The notes below the pieces were generated by a model. That model ran no database searches. It saw nothing but the letters and a program-made list of their open reading frames with translations, and was not told the origin of the DNA. A program made the position numbers and the translations under genes. From contig JACPVN010000540.1 in NCBI GenBank assembly GCA_016191715.1, positions 1 to 14,484 of the forward strand: DNA of 14,484 bases, read 5' to 3'. Shown one piece after another: positions 6,705 to 12,245 of the stretch (positions are counted from its first letter, which is position 1; every line of letters begins with the position of its first letter). Source of the stretch: Ignavibacteriota bacterium. GTDB lineage: Bacteria > Bacteroidota > Ignavibacteria > UBA10030 > SZUA-254.

Positions 6705-7658
6705 TTAGAATGTGTAACTCAGGTGCAGTTCTTTCACCGGCACATTCCCGAACGGCGTCGGTTGCATTTTCAGATTTACTCTAGCCTCGAGTGCATTATT
6801 GTATCGCGTCGCAGTCCATGCCGCATCAAGCGCGCTGAGGACATGGTTGATTACCGCAATACTTATCATGGAAGTTGTAATATCATAATAATCGTTTGCC
6901 TGTGCGCGCATTTTGGAATAAATTCTGAACCGTGACTCATCTGCAGGATGAAAATCTGAAGGTTTCGTCGTGCCAATCGCGTACGTACCGCTCTCCGCAT
7001 CATCCCATCCGGCATAGAACTGAACATACTTTCCAATCAACTCATAATATTGTTGCTGACCGTAATAAGGAAGTGTGTGTGTGAATCCGTTCGTAACTCC
7101 CTCTGCGACCTCACGCTCTATTGATTGTAATGTTTCCCAATTGATGTCCCCAAAAGGCGGCGCGTGACGATTCGGATCATTCGGGTCGTAATTGCTGTTG
7201 TACACATTCGGATTCCACGATGCAGTAGGATGTAAATTACCAATATTCTGTTCGATCCATTCTGCATAACGAACTGCGCTCCAATGTTGGTTTGCGTACG
7301 ATTCAAACAACACCGTCTGGTCGTCTCCTTTTTTATCATAGAGATATGCAGTGACAAGCGTGCCGACTTCTATGCCGAAGAAGATTGCCCCTTTGAGATA
7401 ATTCCCCGCGTACACTTCACCCGCGCCCGGCACAAGAAGCGACATCGCTCCTGCAAGCCACGGCGATTTCTTTCCGGAAGAAGTTATCGTCTCATCTGAT
7501 TGAAATGCCGATGGAGTTGATGATTGAAAAGTATTTAACTCTCTCGCACTGAAAAAATCCACCTGCGGATTTCCGGTGAGATGAATATCCTTGGGTTCGC
7601 CTGCATTGGCAATGAATGAAAAAAGAAGAACGAACGATAACAACAATGAATACTTCAT
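6705..7658 (-). CDS. DUF5683-like envelope protein with signal peptide
   Basis: From ATG at 7656-7658 the product is 317 aa. Residues 1-19 form a clear signal peptide (KYSLLLSFVLLFSFIANA, cut after ANA). A central hydrophobic segment, SPWLAGAMSLLVPGAGEVYAG followed by NYLKGAIFFGIEVGTLV (65-102), matches the 'PGaGq-Y-G-y-KG' pattern of Bacteroidota DUF5683 proteins. Residues 120-250 are soluble and Tyr/Asn-rich, and a second hydrophobic helix lies near 257-280. The end, VKELHLSYTF, has a terminal aromatic as in many outer-membrane proteins. Function is unknown; an envelope location is inferred. Start choice: AAAAGG lies 5-6 nt before this ATG. The frame is open 41 codons further to an ATG at 7781, but that stretch is read through the twin-hairpin element and is rejected. 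It lies 140 nt downstream of the barrel-protein gene on the same strand. Confidence 0.75.
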   Translation of the reverse strand: MKYSLLLSFVLLFSFIANAGEPKDIHLTGNPQVDFFSARELNTFQSSTPSAFQSDETITSSGKKSPWLAGAMSLLVPGAGEVYAGNYLKGAIFFGIEVGTLVTAYLYDKKGDDQTVLFESYANQHWSAVRYAEWIEQNIGNLHPTASWNPNVYNSNYDPNDPNRHAPPFGDINWETLQSIEREVAEGVTNGFTHTLPYYGQQQYYELIGKYVQFYAGWDDAESGTYAIGTTKPSDFHPADESRFRIYSKMRAQANDYYDITTSMISIAVINHVLSALDAAWTATRYNNALEARVNLKMQPTPFGNVPVKELHLSYTF

Positions 7659-7697
7659 AAAAGCCTTTTGATTAATCAAACTCAAATTTCTCTGCTC

Positions 7698-7760
7698 CAC
7701 CCAGCGTCCCCGCTGGGTGACGAATTCTAAAGGTTGAAGGTTCAGCGCGGACGCTGAACC
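7698..7760. repeat. Twin-hairpin intergenic element
   Basis: Two perfect 9-bp stems each close a 4-nt loop. Hairpin 1 is CACCCAGCG (7698-7706), loop TCCC, CGCTGGGTG (7711-7719). Hairpin 2 is GGTTCAGCG (7739-7747), loop CGGA, CGCTGAACC (7752-7760). Both share a CAGCG/CGCTG core, and CAGCGTCC (7702-7709) is also the reverse complement of GGACGCTG (7749-7756), so the whole 63-bp unit is itself an inverted repeat. It is GC-rich in an AT-rich gap and has no following U-tract, so it looks more like a REP or MITE-type element than a terminator. It sits between two co-oriented genes, where it could affect mRNA processing or stability. Confidence 0.75.
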
Positions 7761-7798
7761 GAGCGTGTTATTATTTTTCATTTAAAAATATTTTCCTA

Positions 7799-10700
7799 TC
7801 AATCAAACTCAAACCCGAAAAGAACGCCGAAATGAAATTGCCATTCTTTTCCGTACGTGACTTTTGTTTGCGCATTGCGGAGTTCACGTTCAAATTCATC
7901 CAACCCATAGGTTGCATTGAAGAAGACCCGCGTCGGGAATGCGTAGTAAGAGAATGCTTCAAGCCGTAACTCGACCCCAACATCTTTCTTAAACTTCAAT
8001 CCACCCGGACTCCCTTCCTTCCACACATTACCGACATCGCCATACACAGCAGCGTAAAGTTTATCAAAATAGATGTGAAGCAGACGAAAATCAATCTTTT
8101 CGGAAATTGGAAATCGGTACGTGAGATTTCCGATGACAAACTCGTTCCCGCCAAGAGAATAAAACGGATACCCTTTCATCCCGGCGAGTCCGCCGATGTA
8201 AAAATCAAAAAAATTATCCACCGGAGGACCGAAGATTGTTCCACCGCGCAAATGTGTAGAGAGCGTGTGTTTCCAACCGGGCAGATCGATGTACTCTTTC
8301 CAACTTGCTTCAAGTTTGTGAAACGAAGGTCTGTCATATTCCGGAAGCAGATAGCCATCCTGAATTTCATACTCACCCTCCGAGTTGAATTTGTTAAACT
8401 CGTAATCATACCGGAGCCGCACTTTTCTTCCGACCGGACGAATCTCCATCGTGCGTGACGGAGCGATTCCGTTGAATTCAAACTTTGCCGAGATATCGTT
8501 GCCGATGAAATACAAATCACTGCTCGCCTGTACTAAATACGGAACGTTGTTGCTGAGATGAATCAGGAACTGACCGATATTCGCTGTGTAACGGCTGTGA
8601 GCAAACCGTAATTCAAAATCAAGCGCCTCCGTAAACAATTTTTGTTTGAATGCAACATCGAACTCAATAAGGTTGTAGGAAATTTCCACAGGCAATGTAT
8701 CAAGCGAGAGCCGCAGGTACGAATCAGTTTTGCGGGTGATGTTGTAAAACTCCAGCGACATTGCCGGTTCTAATCCAAGTTCATACAACACGGGAAGTTT
8801 TCCACGGAAATCAAAATTGAAAAATAAATCACGCTCGAACTTGCTGTTCGCCGCCGCGCCTGCAAAAAATCCGTAGCGCTCCAGCACATCATACGAGTAC
8901 ATGTACAACCCCGGCTTCAAAACTTCCAATCCCGTGTTTTTTGGGTTGTAGTTGTCCACTCTCAGGAACGGTATGAAGGATAAACTTGATGCAATATTTT
9001 TGTATTCCGTTGAAGTGTCCGTCGGGACTTTTGCATCATCATACGAGCGGAGCGACTTCCAATCGAACATTTCACTCTGTTTCGTATGTTCTTCTGAAGC
9101 AAGTTTCACCGGCTGTTCGTCTTGCTTGATATATTGGCCGGGATTTTCAAGCGCCTTCGGAGATTGCATCATCATGATTTTGTAACCGGTCGAAGTGTAG
9201 TTTGCAAATGCAATCTTTCCATCGCTGTTGAGCGAGGGCATGAACGTGCCTCCTAAAACGTTTGTACTTTGTACTTTGTACTTTGTACTTAGATTGTATT
9301 GATAAAGATTGAAGATTCCTGTTTCATCGGAAGCGAAAATGATTTGATTTCCATCTTGTGTGAATATTGCATTTCGCTCATCTGCTGAAGTTGCGAGGAT
9401 GAACGTTACATCACCTCCACTTGCAGGAACCATAGCAATGTCCCGTCCATCTTTGATTGAGTAATCGAAAATAATCGTCTTTCCATCAGGCGACCACTTG
9501 GGATGATATACCTGCTCACCGTTCGAGTAGTTGGTGAGTTTTTGATAATTCTTTCCGTCTACATCCGAAGTTGCAAGATTCAGAGTACCATCTGAGCCGA
9601 CAACGAATGCGAGTTTTGTTCCATCCGAAGAAACAGATACCGACGCCGCACGCCATCCATACGAAATGCGCGTTGCTTCTTCGCTTTCTAGTTCATACAC
9701 ATACACATCGGAAATGTTTGACCAATGTGGATTATCTCTGGAATTTTTGCTGTAATAAATTTTCTTTCCGTCCGACGACCATGCAACCTGCGAACGAACT
9801 CCCGCCTTGAGAAGTTTTTCCTCCTTCGTTGTCACATCATACTGATACAAACCGGATTGACCAAAGTAATCCGATTGCTTGTTGGAAACGTAGGCAATCT
9901 TTTTTCCGTCGGGAGAAAACGCCGGGTAGAAGTTTCCGAATCCCTCGAACGCAATCGTATCGAGGGGAGTAAGTGTTGCTTTGATGTTCTTCGTTCGATC
10001 GCGGTAATCGCGTTGGAGATATTCGCGCCATTCGTTATAGACTTCCTCACCATCTTTTCCGACAGCGCGTTTGATAGCACCGCCAATCGTTAGTTCTGTC
10101 AGCGAAGAAAGATTCCGGGAAATCTCCACAATTTTTTCCTGACCGTATCGTTCCGCGATATACCGGACAAACGCGAAGCCGGCATTGTATGACGATTCAT
10201 TTCCCAAACTCGTTTTGCCAAATACCGCCATCTCATTCCACGAGAGCATATTGCTATCAAGCGCGTACATGCGGAGAATCATATCGCGGTGCGAGTCCCA
10301 GAAATCGTACGAGAGTTCATGGCGATTGTACTGCGCAACTCCTTCCGCAAACCAACTCGGAACAACGACGCCGGAAATCGGATACGAGACAACGACATTC
10401 GGAAAACCGTACAACACATCCGTTCTCCGTTCCGATTCGTAGCCGAGCCATTGGAAATAAATTCCAGGCACCCGTCGTCCGAATTTCATGGAAGTCTGAA
10501 TCTGGATAATGTGGGTGAACTCGTGCGTGATGACGTTGCGAAGCCAGTTGTGCGTGCCGCGTAAATCGAAGTCGAGTGCGGGCGCCCAGATTTCTATTTT
10601 GTTGTCAAAGAAATATGCCGCGCCGTTCGAGTAATCATCATAATCCTTAATGATGAAACTGATCTTCTGGTCGGGTTTATAATTGTAGAGAGATGTTACG

Positions 10701-10894
10701 GGCCCAAATATCTCTTCTGCAATTTTAGAAACGACACGCGCTGTTCGTTCCGTCCCGTCGTGGTAGTGAACATAGAAATGTTCCGTCTCGATGGATTTCC
10801 ATTCGAGTTCGGGATGGTAAAATTCTTCCTGAGCGAACACGAAACTCCCGCAAAGGATGAGGAGAAAAAGGAACAATCGTGTTAGTATGTTCAT
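7799..10894 (-). CDS. Metalloprotease-like / TolB propeller / Omp85-like barrel protein
   Basis: The product is 1031 aa from ATG at 10894. A signal peptide (1-22, ending FVFAQ) is followed by a gluzincin-type peptidase domain of the 'peptidase MA-like' kind: HEFTH at 124-128 supplies two zinc ligands and the catalytic Glu, and WFAEG at 181-185 supplies the third ligand (E184). Residues ~320-580 carry TolB/WD40-like repeats (FSPDGKKIAYVSN, SSDGKKIYYS, SSDGTKLAFV, SPDGKTIIFD, QDGNQIIFAS, NSDGKIAFAN). Residues ~655-1031 are beta-rich, with GGLAGMKGYPFYSLGGNEF (901-919), the G-x-RGY-like motif of Omp85 barrels; the chain ends in FGFEFD. No POTRA domain is seen, so it is not BamA. It should sit in the outer membrane with protease and propeller on one face; its substrate is unknown. 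A TTG at 10915 would overlap hepT by 8 nt; the ATG directly precedes the signal peptide and is preferred. Residues 536-546 are encoded by a 7-bp tandem repeat. Confidence 0.85.
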   Translation of the reverse strand: MNILTRLFLFLLILCGSFVFAQEEFYHPELEWKSIETEHFYVHYHDGTERTARVVSKIAEEIFGPVTSLYNYKPDQKISFIIKDYDDYSNGAAYFFDNKIEIWAPALDFDLRGTHNWLRNVITHEFTHIIQIQTSMKFGRRVPGIYFQWLGYESERRTDVLYGFPNVVVSYPISGVVVPSWFAEGVAQYNRHELSYDFWDSHRDMILRMYALDSNMLSWNEMAVFGKTSLGNESSYNAGFAFVRYIAERYGQEKIVEISRNLSSLTELTIGGAIKRAVGKDGEEVYNEWREYLQRDYRDRTKNIKATLTPLDTIAFEGFGNFYPAFSPDGKKIAYVSNKQSDYFGQSGLYQYDVTTKEEKLLKAGVRSQVAWSSDGKKIYYSKNSRDNPHWSNISDVYVYELESEEATRISYGWRAASVSVSSDGTKLAFVVGSDGTLNLATSDVDGKNYQKLTNYSNGEQVYHPKWSPDGKTIIFDYSIKDGRDIAMVPASGGDVTFILATSADERNAIFTQDGNQIIFASDETGIFNLYQYNLSTKYKVQSTNVLGGTFMPSLNSDGKIAFANYTSTGYKIMMMQSPKALENPGQYIKQDEQPVKLASEEHTKQSEMFDWKSLRSYDDAKVPTDTSTEYKNIASSLSFIPFLRVDNYNPKNTGLEVLKPGLYMYSYDVLERYGFFAGAAANSKFERDLFFNFDFRGKLPVLYELGLEPAMSLEFYNITRKTDSYLRLSLDTLPVEISYNLIEFDVAFKQKLFTEALDFELRFAHSRYTANIGQFLIHLSNNVPYLVQASSDLYFIGNDISAKFEFNGIAPSRTMEIRPVGRKVRLRYDYEFNKFNSEGEYEIQDGYLLPEYDRPSFHKLEASWKEYIDLPGWKHTLSTHLRGGTIFGPPVDNFFDFYIGGLAGMKGYPFYSLGGNEFVIGNLTYRFPISEKIDFRLLHIYFDKLYAAVYGDVGNVWKEGSPGGLKFKKDVGVELRLEAFSYYAFPTRVFFNATYGLDEFERELRNAQTKVTYGKEWQFHFGVLFGFEFD
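9261..9290. repeat. (TTTGTAC)4 tandem heptanucleotide tract inside the barrel-protein gene
   Basis: There are four perfect 7-bp units, 9261-9288, plus two further bases. On the coding strand they read GTACAAA and encode STKYKVQSTN across all three phases. Because 7 is not a multiple of 3, gain or loss of one unit would shift the frame within the propeller-encoding part and remove the barrel. The end of the tract, CTTTGTACTTAG (9281-9292), is identical to 1738-1749 in an intergenic repeat. Confidence 0.85.
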
Positions 10895-10907
10895 TGAACG
10901 GGTGTGC

Positions 10908-11267
10908 TTAGTCAAACAGTGTTTCGCCTTTCATATCTTCTTTAATATTCTGAAGTTCGATTTTCATGTCGGGAAATTTTTCCCTGATAACATTCCAAAC
11001 TATTTCGTAACGGATGCCGAAATACCCGTGGGTGATTCTATCCCGGATTCCAGCCATTTCTTTCCATGGGATATGATTGTATTTCTTTTTTAACGCCGGT
11101 TCAATTGCCTTTGCTGCTTCACCTATCATGGCGATTTGCCATAAGACAGCGCTTCTGACCTGTTCGTTTCCCATAAATTCTTCAAACGAAATATTTTGTG
11201 TAAACTGCTCTACCGCAGTAATCGCCTCGAGAATATCTTGAACAAACAATGAAGATAATCGCTTCAT
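10908..11267 (-). CDS. hepT: HepT-like HEPN RNase toxin (DUF86)
   Basis: This 119-aa all-alpha protein belongs to the DUF86/HEPN family. The RX4HXY active-site motif is intact: R75, H80 and Y82 in IRDRITHGYFGI. In characterised HepT-MntA pairs the R and H serve RNA cleavage, and the Tyr is adenylylated by MntA, which silences the toxin; that mechanism is known for the family, not shown here. WQIAMIGEAAKAI (43-55) is the typical family helix. The start ATG (11265-11267) overlaps the mntA stop as ATGA, and AGGTGA lies 12 nt further upstream inside mntA, so translation is probably coupled to the antitoxin. The stop is 13 nt before the ATG of the barrel-protein gene. Length is near the family norm and nothing looks broken. 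Confidence 0.92.
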   Translation of the reverse strand: MKRLSSLFVQDILEAITAVEQFTQNISFEEFMGNEQVRSAVLWQIAMIGEAAKAIEPALKKKYNHIPWKEMAGIRDRITHGYFGIRYEIVWNVIREKFPDMKIELQNIKEDMKGETLFD

Positions 11268-11593
11268 AGATAGACAACTTCACCTAAAATAATTTCTTTT
11301 AATTCGGGTCGAATACCTTCTTTATCAATTAAATCTACTCTCTTCTCTAAAAGTTTTTCGAGATACAATTCAAGGTTGATGAACTCGAACAGGTCCGGAA
11401 CTTTTGTATAATCAACCAGTACATCCACATCACTTCGTCTGTTCTGCTCGCCGCGTACAAACGAGCCGAATATTCCTATCTCTTTTATCTTGTATCGTTT
11501 GACAAGTTCTTCACGATGGTTTTTGATGATGCGCGCGTAATATTTGTATGTATGTAACGGTTTCTTCCCGTTTTTCTTTGCAGATGGTTTCAT
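11264..11593 (-). CDS. mntA: MntA-like minimal nucleotidyltransferase antitoxin
   Basis: This 109-aa protein of the minimal nucleotidyltransferase family is the usual partner of HepT. The catalytic motif is complete: GSFVRGE at 43-49 followed by D55-x-D57, with a third acidic residue, D87, in RVDLID. Family knowledge says it transfers AMP from ATP to the HepT active-site tyrosine. The first ~18 residues (MKPSAKKNGKKPLHTYKY) are a basic extension before the family's usual beginning near ARIIKNHREEL. Its ATG (11591-11593) overlaps the stop of the upstream lipoprotein gene as ATGA, and no Shine-Dalgarno sequence is visible, so translation probably depends on coupling. That makes this toxin-antitoxin pair part of the surface-protein operon rather than a free-standing unit; no separate promoter was recognised in front of it. 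Confidence 0.92.
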   Translation of the reverse strand: MKPSAKKNGKKPLHTYKYYARIIKNHREELVKRYKIKEIGIFGSFVRGEQNRRSDVDVLVDYTKVPDLFEFINLELYLEKLLEKRVDLIDKEGIRPELKEIILGEVVYL

Positions 11594-12234
11594 TCGATGG
11601 TAAAGGTTCGTTTCGTGATAAAATCTTTCTGTACGACGATGGAGTACGTACTGCTCTTCGTTCCTTTCTTCAGAAACAGGTCAATGTTTTTATCCACACG
11701 GAACGTACCTGCATAATGACGACTCTCATCATACATATCAAACTCCTCGCCGACCGGAAGCGCATCATATTCGATAATAAACTCACCTTTGTAATCTGAA
11801 GTTGCGGTGATTTTTCCTTCGATAAGTACCGGGAGAGTTTTCACAACGATGGCATCATATTGATATTTGATGAAATATTTACCGCTTGGAATCGTGTCTC
11901 CGATTGCATCAAAAAAAAATCGTGGTAACGGTCCGGGTGAAGGAATGCCGGTGAATAAATTTTTCAAATATCTTCCTTGAGCATCAAAGACGCTGACTTG
12001 TAATACTTTCGCCGTGTCAGTGATGATGAAGTTTATTGTGTCCATGAGCGTCGTTCGCGTTTTGGTATAATTGTAATACACTCTCACCGTAACATCATCC
12101 AAAGCAACACCGTTTTTACTTGTCACTTTGCCGTTAATCTGATAGCCGGAAATCGGAACAGGCGCGTTGAACGAATGATATTCGCGGCAGGATAGAAGCG
12201 TTGCGCACAATATTCCAAACAGAAACAGCCGCAC
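11590..12234 (-). CDS. Lipoprotein with carboxypeptidase-regulatory/FlgD-like beta domains
   Basis: The 214-aa product has a short hydrophobic leader and a lipobox, LLSC, with Cys16 as the lipidation site; it is probably anchored in the envelope. After it, ISGYQINGKVTSKNGVALDDVTVRV (29-52; motif core GKVTSKNG) resembles a carboxypeptidase-regulatory-like beta-sandwich. VLQVSVFDAQGRYLKNL (77-93) with SGKYFIKYQYD (117-127) resembles a FlgD-type Ig fold. No enzyme motif is visible, so an adaptor or anchoring role is inferred. The start is GTG at 12232-12234, in the same frame as the upstream stop. It is supported by the strong GAGGTGA at 12239-12245; a nearer ATG at 12236-12238 is out of frame. 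It follows the protease-like gene by 9 nt and overlaps mntA by 4 nt. Confidence 0.82.
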   Translation of the reverse strand: MRLFLFGILCATLLSCREYHSFNAPVPISGYQINGKVTSKNGVALDDVTVRVYYNYTKTRTTLMDTINFIITDTAKVLQVSVFDAQGRYLKNLFTGIPSPGPLPRFFFDAIGDTIPSGKYFIKYQYDAIVVKTLPVLIEGKITATSDYKGEFIIEYDALPVGEEFDMYDESRHYAGTFRVDKNIDLFLKKGTKSSTYSIVVQKDFITKRTFTIE

Positions 12235-12238
12235 ACAT

Positions 12239-12245
12239 TCACCTC
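12239..12245 (-). promoter_or_regulatory. Shine-Dalgarno sequence that fixes a GTG start
   Basis: GAGGTGA on the minus strand overlaps the TGA stop (12244-12246) of the upstream protease-like gene, with 7 nt from GAGG to the GTG of the lipoprotein gene. It is the clearest ribosome-binding site in the window and favours the GTG over the out-of-frame ATG at 12236-12238, which would be only 3 nt from GAGG. Confidence 0.65.

Noticed and set aside
7659..7781. 41-codon N-terminal extension of the DUF5683-like protein
   Set aside because: It is translated through the twin-hairpin element; a good signal peptide and AAAAGG site support the ATG at 7658.
8075..8458. 127-aa plus-strand open frame opposite the barrel domain
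   Set aside because: It is the antisense shadow of a clear coding region, with no domain or ribosome-binding site.
7799..8970. The C-terminal barrel as BamA or TamA
   Set aside because: No POTRA domains are present; the N-terminal part is protease and propeller instead.
10895..10915. TTG start for the barrel protein, 7 codons upstream
   Set aside because: It would overlap hepT and push the signal peptide inward; ATG at 10894 directly begins the signal peptide.
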